From positions 1-34,311 of IMG/VR virus record IMGVR_UViG_3300042384_000043: a stretch of 34,311 nucleotides of DNA. One strand, given 5' to 3'. Shown one piece after another: positions 8,607 through 14,417 of this stretch. Made by a program: the position numbers and the translations under genes. The notes beneath the pieces were generated by a model, which worked only from the letters and a program-made list of their open reading frames with translations, did not search any database and was not told where the DNA came from. The DNA is from a virus. The first letter of the stretch is position 1, and each line of letters opens with the position of its first letter.

Positions 8607-8890
8607 TTCTTTTCACGTTTAAGCGCCTCTTCATAACCACGCAAAATTAAAGCTCGAGCTTCTGCCGAGTCTGCTGTACCCGCCCACATGGGTAGGTTGT
8701 TCCAAATGACCACATAGTCTTCTGGTTTGCAATACTGTGCGTTGTTCTTTAGCCATGCAACCATTTGTTGATGGCGCTCGGATGGGTTGTGGATTGTGTA
8801 ACCTATGCCATAGAACTCTCGGACGTGACAGCCATTCTTGGCTACGGCTCCAACTAGCCCCAACAGCAGTAACAGAAGAAGCCATCGCAT
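8603..8890 (-). CDS. Lysis-region protein with N-terminal signal anchor, 95 aa
   Basis: The first 17 residues are Leu-rich and hydrophobic after Met-Arg-Trp, giving a signal peptide or signal anchor. There is no convincing lipobox at Cys21. The periplasmic part contains Gly-Ile-Gly-Tyr-Thr-Ile-His-Asn-Pro-Ser-Glu-Arg, Val-Val-Ile-Trp-Asn-Asn and Trp-Ala-Gly-Thr-Ala-Asp-Ser, a conserved pattern known to me from lysis regions of environmental phages without an assigned role. A spanin-like job is possible. Its stop overlaps the next ATG. Confidence 0.65.
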   Translation of the reverse strand: MRWLLLLLLLGLVGAVAKNGCHVREFYGIGYTIHNPSERHQQMVAWLKNNAQYCKPEDYVVIWNNLPMWAGTADSAEARALILRGYEEALKREKK

Positions 8891-8893
8891 TTA

Positions 8894-8986
8894 TCACACT
8901 AAAGTCCACGCAATTATGTACGTGCCAAATATAACGAAGGCAACCATAAGAGTCGCCGCAATAAATGCTTCGACCCAATCCCACAT
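8894..8986 (-). CDS. Single-pass membrane peptide, 30 aa
   Basis: A 30-residue frame made almost entirely of one hydrophobic segment (Ala-Thr-Leu-Met-Val-Ala-Phe-Val-Ile-Phe) with an N-terminal Met-Trp-Asp-Trp-Val-Glu. It starts one base after the XhlA-like stop and fills an otherwise empty 97-base gap before the next gene. Small membrane peptides of this kind occur in lysis modules as holin regulators. Its size makes the call tentative. Confidence 0.5.
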   Translation of the reverse strand: MWDWVEAFIAATLMVAFVIFGTYIIAWTLV

Positions 8987-8987
8987 G

Positions 8988-9185
8988 CTATAGCCCCAAG
9001 ATCTTTTTGACGAGCTCTCCAGCAACGCCCGGGCCGAACAGGACGCAAATAATTACCCCATACAAGAGGTACTCAATCTTGGTCATGCGCTTGTCCCCAT
9101 CACGCAAAGAGCGATCTATGCTGTTATAGCGTTCGGTACAGATGGCTTCATGCACGGCAAGCTTAGTCTCCAGTTGTTCCATCAT
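8988..9185 (-). CDS. XhlA-like small membrane protein, lysis module
   Basis: 65 aa. The N-terminal 38 residues are a polar, charged helix (Glu-Gln-Leu-Glu-Thr-Lys, then Asp-Arg-Ser-Leu-Arg-Asp). Residues about 39-58 form one hydrophobic segment. This layout matches haemolysin XhlA-like proteins, which sit in phage lysis cassettes and help holins. The start may be either of two adjacent ATG codons; a Gly/Ala-rich AAGGT site lies upstream. Confidence 0.65.
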   Translation of the reverse strand: MMEQLETKLAVHEAICTERYNSIDRSLRDGDKRMTKIEYLLYGVIICVLFGPGVAGELVKKILGL

Positions 9186-9309
9186 CTACCTTTGGAGGCT
9201 TGACTGCTTCTTGAATAGCTTGGATCAATTGGTACACCTCTTGGTAGGGGCGTGTTCCAAGGTAACCAAGAATTTGGTTTACTGTTTCGATGTCCATGTT
9301 TAGCTTCAT
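9163..9309 (-). CDS. Hypothetical helical protein, 48 aa
   Basis: Its ATG overlaps the preceding stop (ATGA) and its end overlaps the next gene by 23 bases. The product has an amphipathic helix with Glu-Thr-Val-Asn-Gln-Ile-Leu-Gly-Tyr-Leu, a Pro-Tyr-Gln-Glu-Val-Tyr-Gln-Leu-Ile helix and a Lys-Pro-Pro-Lys turn. No family recognised. Codon pattern and tight coupling favour a real gene. Confidence 0.55.
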   Translation of the reverse strand: MKLNMDIETVNQILGYLGTRPYQEVYQLIQAIQEAVKPPKVDDGTTGD

Positions 9310-9533
9310 GCTGTTGGCTCCGATGGTGTTTCCGCAGGTGTTTCAACAACTGGAGGCTCAACGTACTGCGCTGGGACATACTCCCAATCCAGTGGAAGAC
9401 CTACCCAGTTGACATGATTCCATACCCACTTGGCTGTGATGTTCTCATCAGGAGGTGCAACATCAGTTGAGTATGGAATCTGCTCTTCAGAAGTTCCGCA
9501 GTACAAGCCAGAGATTTCAAATTTGTAGTACAT
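9306..9533 (-). CDS. Small protein following the propeller gene, 75 aa
   Basis: Begins Met-Tyr-Tyr-Lys-Phe-Glu-Ile, then has a Trp-rich centre (Trp-Val-Trp-Asn-His-Val-Asn-Trp) and ends with a Pro/Glu/Thr-rich tail. It occupies the same place after the propeller gene as the 57-60 aa proteins do after the fibres, but it is not clearly similar to them. The stop overlaps the next start (ATGA). Role unknown; a fibre accessory is plausible. Confidence 0.6.
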   Translation of the reverse strand: MYYKFEISGLYCGTSEEQIPYSTDVAPPDENITAKWVWNHVNWVGLPLDWEYVPAQYVEPPVVETPAETPSEPTA

Positions 9534-9536
9534 GAT

Positions 9537-11228
9537 TTATCCTACCCTTACATAAGCGTTTGAGCCAGTTCGTATTGGCGTAATGCCTGTTACTCCAGTT
9601 CTGTAAAACGCACCACCAGCAGTTATGTCTGCTTTTAGTACGTTAGTAGAATTGGCAGAAGTTAAACCAGCCGAACCATAAGCAAAAGCAACACCGCCAG
9701 CATCTGGTGTTGTGAAAACGTTTCCTACGTTCCAATTTCCACCAGTATTTGCATTTGTGTATTGGCTACCTGTCCAAGTTACACCCCCATCTAGAGAATA
9801 AATAGCTTGGTTATATCCAGAATTACCATTGTAACCAAGCAGAATAACTGTGTTGGAATCACCTGCATATGTAATAATTCCGTAACCCCCCTGCGTAACA
9901 ACGATACTTAAATCAAATGCTTGTGGTAAGGTTACAAGTGTCCAAGTAACAGCATCTGAAGATGTTAATAGTTGCGACTGACCAACAACACCAGCATAAA
10001 ATCTATTTGCATCAGCAAAAACACACAGTTGAGTTGATAAGACACCAATTGGGAATGTTGGCGTTACCCAAGTAACGCCATCGTCTGTTGACACTTTGTA
10101 AAGAGCGCTACGATTAGAAAAAACAAGAGTAGAGCCTTTATAATATAAACCACCATTAGTACTACCTGAAGGTAGTGGTCTATTTGCTGACCACGTTGCG
10201 CCAGAATCAGCCGTGTAATATGCTTCAGACGAACTGATTCCATTTGTAATAATTAGTTTTGCGGGGTCTGTTGTGTTGTACTGCAAAATATAATTATCGG
10301 GGTTTAAACCCCCAGAAGCGGCAAAAGTGCAGGCCGCCCACGTTACACCGCCATCAGTTGTAAAACGATACGCACCGCCCACATTTAAAAAACAACTGTT
10401 GCCATTGCGATAAAATTGTATCTCGTCAGCTTGAGTGGCCGCCCCTGCACTTCCAAGAATAGCAGTCGTGTTATCACCGCCAAAGGTAAAACCATCAGTT
10501 GAAAGAGAAGCCACAAAGTTTATTCCGTCTGGGGCAAGCAACAAAAATCTTGCACCGCACCAGAACACAGCAAATTGTGAAGTAGCGGTTGAGTTTCTTT
10601 TCCAACCAGTCGTTGCCGCAAACGTGTTGTTGCTACCTCCAGTGCTTTGTGAAGCGTGTGCAATTGTTGCGGAAGTAGTCGAAAAAGTAGGCAACCCAGT
10701 AACTGTTTCAGTTGTCCATGTTGTGCCATTGGTAGTAGACTTAACACTTAACGCAGTTGCAGATGAAAAGCAATAACTAAATATTTTTGTATTATTGCTT
10801 GCGACAACACCATTTGTTCCACCACTTGCAGTATTAGTTCTATTACTTGTTTGACCCGTACCTACTGCTTGCAAACCAGCGGATGTCATTACGCCGACAC
10901 CAACATCAGTTGTGCCGTTATAGTACGCGGGTACTACTGAAATACTACTTGCAGATATTCTTGCAATAGGATAAGTTGCGTGAAACCCAAAACCATTATA
11001 AGAAAATGATAAAGCGCTTTGCGCTAAAACTGTTGGAGCGGTCGAAGTTCCAGCCGCCGCAAGATTTGTTTTTGTGGTTGTGCTTAAATTACTAGACGCT
11101 GTTGATACGCCAGACTGTAACCACTTGCTACTTCCAGCATCGTAAAAGGCAGGAACGCCTGATAAATCAACAATCTCGCCAATTGAATATCGGCTTAAAT
11201 CGTCAGGTGTATTATTGTTAAATGCCAT
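9537..11228 (-). CDS. Asp-box beta-propeller tail protein (probable receptor- or glycan-binding)
   Basis: 563 aa. After an N-terminal domain with a Tyr-Asp-Ala-Gly-Ser-Ser-Lys-Trp segment (about 29-36), the protein carries seven Asp-box-like motifs (Ser/Thr-x-Asp-x-Gly-x-Thr-Trp or close) near 164, 243, 290, 339, 380, 423 and 478. They are spaced 41 to 79 residues apart. Asp-boxes sit on turns of beta-propeller blades in sialidases and related proteins. No Arg triad or other sialidase active site can be identified by eye, so binding rather than hydrolysis is the safer guess. It closes the fibre region. Confidence 0.75.
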   Translation of the reverse strand: MAFNNNTPDDLSRYSIGEIVDLSGVPAFYDAGSSKWLQSGVSTASSNLSTTTKTNLAAAGTSTAPTVLAQSALSFSYNGFGFHATYPIARISASSISVVPAYYNGTTDVGVGVMTSAGLQAVGTGQTSNRTNTASGGTNGVVASNNTKIFSYCFSSATALSVKSTTNGTTWTTETVTGLPTFSTTSATIAHASQSTGGSNNTFAATTGWKRNSTATSQFAVFWCGARFLLLAPDGINFVASLSTDGFTFGGDNTTAILGSAGAATQADEIQFYRNGNSCFLNVGGAYRFTTDGGVTWAACTFAASGGLNPDNYILQYNTTDPAKLIITNGISSSEAYYTADSGATWSANRPLPSGSTNGGLYYKGSTLVFSNRSALYKVSTDDGVTWVTPTFPIGVLSTQLCVFADANRFYAGVVGQSQLLTSSDAVTWTLVTLPQAFDLSIVVTQGGYGIITYAGDSNTVILLGYNGNSGYNQAIYSLDGGVTWTGSQYTNANTGGNWNVGNVFTTPDAGGVAFAYGSAGLTSANSTNVLKADITAGGAFYRTGVTGITPIRTGSNAYVRVG

Positions 11229-11230
11229 GA

Positions 11231-11536
11231 TTAAACTCCGTAAACATTGACTGAAACATTGGCTGTGTTAGAGCGCACAACCACCAATTTTGCACTGCCC
11301 GATGTTAGACCAGACAGTTGCATAACCTCATTTGCTGGAAGCAGGGTATCGTAAACAAAGTACTCCGCATTTGTGGGCGTTGCCGAAGTTGACAAAGGTG
11401 CAATACGAATTGTTACGTTTGATGCGTTACGATTGCACACGTTGACCGTGAAGGACTGTGATCCCGCTGGCAGTGTGCAGATTGTTGTTAGTGTGTTAGC
11501 GGCAAGGTCTGCCGAACCTAAAAGTCCTGTTGTCAT
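11231..11536 (-). CDS. Small beta-sandwich tail-region protein, 101 aa
   Basis: Beta-rich with Thr-Val-Asn-Val-Cys-Asn-Arg-Asn, Ile-Arg-Ile-Ala-Pro-Leu-Ser and a Val-Val-Val-Arg-Ser strand; no membrane segment. A consensus AAGGAGC site precedes the ATG. Proteins of this size and pattern often lie next to fibre genes in environmental phages and may be fibre or collar accessories. No named family is recognised. Confidence 0.65.
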   Translation of the reverse strand: MTTGLLGSADLAANTLTTICTLPAGSQSFTVNVCNRNASNVTIRIAPLSTSATPTNAEYFVYDTLLPANEVMQLSGLTSGSAKLVVVRSNTANVSVNVYGV

Positions 11537-11545
11537 GTTTGCTCC

Positions 11546-11803
11546 TTATAGGTTAGCGTAGTAGAAAAGATCAATGGCTGAAACACCTGAAGGCGTTGAC
11601 CAAGTAGGGGGTGCGCCTGAACCACCAGAAGTCAAGATTTGACCTGCCGTGCCTGTTGAGTTACCAGAGCCAACACCCAAAGCCAATGACGTGTTAAGCG
11701 TAAAGCCTGTAGTGCCACCAGACAGAAGTGCTAGTACACCAGACCCGTCGCCTGAAACGACCGCTCCACCAGTGGATGTGTCCGCATTGATTGTGGTTGC
11801 CAT
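11546..11803 (-). CDS. Short fibre-module protein, 85 aa
   Basis: Contains Gly-Thr-Ala-Gly-Gln-Ile-Leu-Thr-Ser-Gly-Gly followed by a Pro-Thr-Trp-Ser-Thr-Pro turn at about 51-71, the same module found in the shafts of the 287- and 293-aa fibres. It ends soon after with Asp-Leu-Phe-Tyr-Tyr-Ala-Asn-Leu and has no tip domain. It starts three bases after the copy 2 stop. It could be a functional minimal fibre or the remnant of a third fibre that lost its tip. Confidence 0.6.
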   Translation of the reverse strand: MATTINADTSTGGAVVSGDGSGVLALLSGGTTGFTLNTSLALGVGSGNSTGTAGQILTSGGSGAPPTWSTPSGVSAIDLFYYANL

Positions 11804-11806
11804 GTG

Positions 11807-11989
11807 TTACTCCAATGCCTGTATTTTAGCCGTGAGTGCTGTAAGTTCAGCAAGCAATTGTTCTTTGGTTGGTGCAGGTGGGGCAACAGGCGGTACGTAT
11901 GCCGCATCACGGGCTTCCAACTCAGCGATTTCTTGAGTCGTCAGATCAACCCGAATGCCGTTAACCATGTTGTGTGTGTATTGGCTCAT
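11807..11989 (-). CDS. Small fibre-associated protein, copy 2 (60 aa)
   Basis: Homologue of the 57-aa protein: Met-Ser-Gln-Tyr-Thr-His-Asn-Met-Val-Asn-Gly, a Glu-Ile-Ala-Glu-Leu-Glu helix, a Pro/Ala linker, then Thr-Lys-Glu-Gln-Leu-Leu-Ala and a closing Ile-Gln-Ala-Leu-Glu. The ATG at 11989 is chosen because it makes a four-base overlap with the fibre stop and aligns with copy 1; a longer in-frame reading runs back into the fibre gene. The C-terminal heptad-like helix could bind the trimeric fibre. Confidence 0.75.
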   Translation of the reverse strand: MSQYTHNMVNGIRVDLTTQEIAELEARDAAYVPPVAPPAPTKEQLLAELTALTAKIQALE

Positions 11990-12849
11990 GTTGTAACTCC
12001 ATAAAGAGATGCTGTTCCAGACGCAATGTTGCCAGACGTCCATAGAATTTTGATAGCAGTTTTAGCTGTTGTGTTAGATGTATTTCCATTACCAAGACCC
12101 AAAACAAACATGTTATTAACTTGATCTTGGTATGACGCCGCATAATCGGCAACTGTTATTAAAGAGTTTGTCATGTTATAAAACGATGCGCGACCGCTAA
12201 CATATGATGTAGAACGAACACCTATAGTTGCGCTTGCGCCAACTGTAATAATGCCTGTAGTGTTATTGTTAATTGAGTTAGTTTGCGCACCATTACCAAC
12301 AATTGCAAAATCATTGTTAATGTAAGAAGAAGTTACATACGTTGGCCCCGCCCCCGTGCCAACTTGAAAAAGTAAATAAGCATTTGTGGTTGATGGGGCA
12401 ATTCCATCAAAAATAATAATGTAGTTGTTGTACCCACTTAGACCCGTCCAAGATAAAGATGCGGAACTAGAGGCTGTCACGGTGCTAATCAATGTCATTG
12501 CCGCAGGACTAGCTGTTACCCAAGACGGAGCCGAAGCGCCATTGCTCTGCAAAAGTTGACCTGAACTACCTGCCGTTGTAACCGCTTGTGCAGTACCAGT
12601 GCCATACACAACACCGCCAGCGGTAGGCGTAGCAGTCGAGTTAGTACCACCATTAGCGATAGGCAATGTGCCTGTCACGCCAGTAGCAAGATTGACTGAT
12701 GCTGGTGTAGCCCAAACAGGAGCAGAAGAACCTGCCGAAGTTAGCACCTGACCAGCAGAGCCTGACGCTGTGTTTGCGTACTGAGACCCATCACCGTAGG
12801 TTACGCTACCAGCGGTGGGTGTGTTGTTGCCGTTAATTATTACTGCCAT
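11986..12849 (-). CDS. Tail fibre with C-terminal tip domain, paralogue
   Basis: 287 aa. The shaft half carries Gly-Ser-Ala-Gly-Gln-Val-Leu followed by Ala-Pro-Val-Trp, then Ala-Asn-Gly-Gly-Thr-Asn-Ser-Thr. The tip begins with Met-Thr-Leu-Ile-Ser-Thr-Val and ends Ser-Gly-Asn-Ile-Ala-Ser-Gly-Thr, like the 293-aa gene. Between these anchors the two tips differ in length and sequence. That pattern fits receptor specificity diverging after duplication. Its stop overlaps the 60-aa gene start (ATGA). Confidence 0.75.
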   Translation of the reverse strand: MAVIINGNNTPTAGSVTYGDGSQYANTASGSAGQVLTSAGSSAPVWATPASVNLATGVTGTLPIANGGTNSTATPTAGGVVYGTGTAQAVTTAGSSGQLLQSNGASAPSWVTASPAAMTLISTVTASSSASLSWTGLSGYNNYIIIFDGIAPSTTNAYLLFQVGTGAGPTYVTSSYINNDFAIVGNGAQTNSINNNTTGIITVGASATIGVRSTSYVSGRASFYNMTNSLITVADYAASYQDQVNNMFVLGLGNGNTSNTTAKTAIKILWTSGNIASGTASLYGVTT

Positions 12850-12852
12850 GGT

Positions 12853-13026
12853 TTACTCCAGTGCCTGTATCTGTGCTGTCAAAGCCTGCACCTGTGCAAG
12901 CAGTTGTTCTTTAGTTGGTGTGGGTGGCGTAGGCAGGACATACGAAGAGGCTTGCGCTTCAAACTCAGCAATCTCTTGAGCAGTTAGATCAACCCGAACG
13001 CCATTAACCATTTTATGTGTGTACAT
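12853..13026 (-). CDS. Small fibre-associated protein, copy 1 (57 aa)
   Basis: Begins two bases after the 293-aa fibre stop and ends three bases before the next fibre ATG. It starts Met-Tyr-Thr-His-Lys-Met-Val-Asn-Gly-Val-Arg-Val-Asp-Leu, continues with a Glu-Ile-Ala-Glu-Phe-Glu helix, a Pro-rich linker and a Lys-Glu-Gln-Leu-Leu-Ala helix ending Ile-Gln-Ala-Leu-Glu. It is homologous along its whole length to the 60-aa gene at 11807-11989. A role in fibre assembly or as a fibre chaperone is an inference from its strict pairing with fibres. Confidence 0.75.
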   Translation of the reverse strand: MYTHKMVNGVRVDLTAQEIAEFEAQASSYVLPTPPTPTKEQLLAQVQALTAQIQALE

Positions 13027-13028
13027 GA

Positions 13029-13910
13029 TTAACTAATCCCGTAAAGTTTGAATGTTCCTGAAGCAATGTTGCCAGAACCAAAAAAGAAACGAATTGCATT
13101 GACTACGCCGGATGTTGCAAACCGATACCCACCACCAACAAAAGCGCCCTGTTGAGCAGAGTAACCATTTTCAAACCCTATAAGGTACCATTGAGTTCTG
13201 TTTGAAGCAGAAGGGTTTGCTATAGTCATAGTAAAAGACTGGCCACCATAACTAGCAGTATTATCTTGCCCATAAAAATTGATGTAAAAACGATCATCAG
13301 AAGTTTGCCCATAGTTCCAAGTTGTATCACCAAAATTAGTATGCGTGCTGTAATAGTTATTAGCCCCTGAATCATAACTAGAACCATTATTGGTTGAAGT
13401 TCTAAACACTAAAGCGGCGTTGTTTGTTGCAGGAACAGCATTAGTGACAATCACCACATAGTTTTTGTACGCAGAAGTCAAACCAGTAAAATCTACTGTT
13501 GCGCTTGAACTTGCTATAGTGGTTGAAATAAGCGTCATTGCGCCAGCACTAGGCGTAATCCAACTAGGCGCACCTGCACCGTTTGTTTGAAGCACTTGAC
13601 CTGCCGTACCGACTGCCAGCATCTGTGTTGTGCCTGCGGCTGATTGATAAGGAATCGTGCCATTAGAACCGCCAGCAAGGTTTGTAGCTGTTGTGGCTGA
13701 TGTAGCAGTACCAACAGTAACACCGCTCAAACTTGTAGCACCCGTACCACCAGAGCCAACGGGCAAAGGTTGAGCCAAAGTTACAACTTGGTTAGTGGCA
13801 ATAGTGACAGCGGTGGTTGATCCGTTTGTTTGTAAAACTAACTGACCAGTTGTGTCGCCTGTCTGAACTAGCGCCGTTCCGCTTGCTGTTCCTGCTGAAA
13901 TTGTACTCAT
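13029..13910 (-). CDS. Tail fibre with exchangeable C-terminal tip domain
   Basis: 293 aa. Residues 1-125 are a Gly/Thr-rich shaft with Gly-Gly-Thr-Gly-Ala-Thr (about 54-59) and Gly-Thr-Ala-Gly-Gln-Val-Leu followed by Ala-Pro-Ser-Trp (about 103-120). The C-terminal half starts with Met-Thr-Leu-Ile-Ser-Thr and ends Gly-Ser-Gly-Asn-Ile-Ala-Ser-Gly-Thr, a jelly-roll-like tip seen in many phage tail proteins. The interior of the tip (about 170-260) is rich in Tyr, Asn, Gly and Phe, as expected for a receptor-contact surface. It is paralogous to the 287-aa gene downstream. AAGGA lies ahead of the ATG. Confidence 0.75.
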   Translation of the reverse strand: MSTISAGTASGTALVQTGDTTGQLVLQTNGSTTAVTIATNQVVTLAQPLPVGSGGTGATSLSGVTVGTATSATTATNLAGGSNGTIPYQSAAGTTQMLAVGTAGQVLQTNGAGAPSWITPSAGAMTLISTTIASSSATVDFTGLTSAYKNYVVIVTNAVPATNNAALVFRTSTNNGSSYDSGANNYYSTHTNFGDTTWNYGQTSDDRFYINFYGQDNTASYGGQSFTMTIANPSASNRTQWYLIGFENGYSAQQGAFVGGGYRFATSGVVNAIRFFFGSGNIASGTFKLYGIS

Positions 13911-13919
13911 GCTATGTCC

Positions 13920-14417
13920 TTAGAGAATGACCCAGCGCTGACCGCTTGGCACTGTTACTGTGACACCACTGTTGATGGTGATGGGGCCAACGCTGAAGCC
14001 GTTCTTAGCCGTTGACAGAGTGTAATTGGAAGTCACAACTAAACTGTTCTCCCAAATTACACCACCAGCAGAAGCGCCTGTAAATTCCCAACTAGCGGCA
14101 GTACCGTTTGTAAACAAGAACTTGCCTGCATTGCCAGTTTGGCTTGGAAGTGAGCTAAGCGTAGTGAACGACAAAACACCAGAACCGTTGGTGACCAAGA
14201 CTTGATTGGATGTGCCGTCAGCAGATGGGTACTTCAAGCCAGCAGGGTTGTTGATCAGTCGAGTGACAGTACCAGTAGCGTTCTTGGCATACAGCGCCAT
14301 CTCACCGTCATTGATGTTGATCGCTAACTCACCGTTAACCAAGTTCCCAGAACTAGGAGCCGTAGCTGACGTCGTGCTGAAGTACAGCGATATGGGTGTA
14401 AATCCAGCTTGAGCCAT
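13920..14417 (-). CDS. Fibre-like tail protein
   Basis: 165 aa. The N-terminus has the block Gly-Glu-Leu-Ala-Ile-Asn-Ile-Asn-Asp-Gly near 29-38, widely found at the start of phage fibre and collar proteins, followed by a Met-Ala-Leu-Tyr-Ala-Lys strand. A Gly/Ser/Thr-rich beta segment and a C-terminal domain (about 110-165) with Ser-Gly-Gln-Arg-Trp-Val-Ile-Leu complete it. The protein is short for a fibre and may be a fibre base or a tip subunit. It is coupled to the 684-aa fibre by TAATG. Confidence 0.7.
   Translation of the reverse strand: MAQAGFTPISLYFSTTSATAPSSGNLVNGELAININDGEMALYAKNATGTVTRLINNPAGLKYPSADGTSNQVLVTNGSGVLSFTTLSSLPSQTGNAGKFLFTNGTAASWEFTGASAGGVIWENSLVVTSNYTLSTAKNGFSVGPITINSGVTVTVPSGQRWVIL

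Noticed and set aside
8631-8984. Minus-strand frame of 117 aa
   Set aside because: Out-of-frame with the signal-anchored 95-aa gene, which has a proper hydrophobic N-terminus and conserved motifs; the 117-aa translation has none.
9182-9379. Minus-strand frame of 65 aa overlapping the 75-aa and 48-aa genes
   Set aside because: Its Lys/His/Ser-rich translation looks like an out-of-frame shadow, while the 48-aa frame here is coupled to both neighbours by overlaps.
11986-13910. Diversity-generating retroelement acting on the fibre tips
   Set aside because: The two tips differ in the way such systems cause, but no reverse transcriptase or template repeat is in the window and no near-identical variable and template pair was seen.
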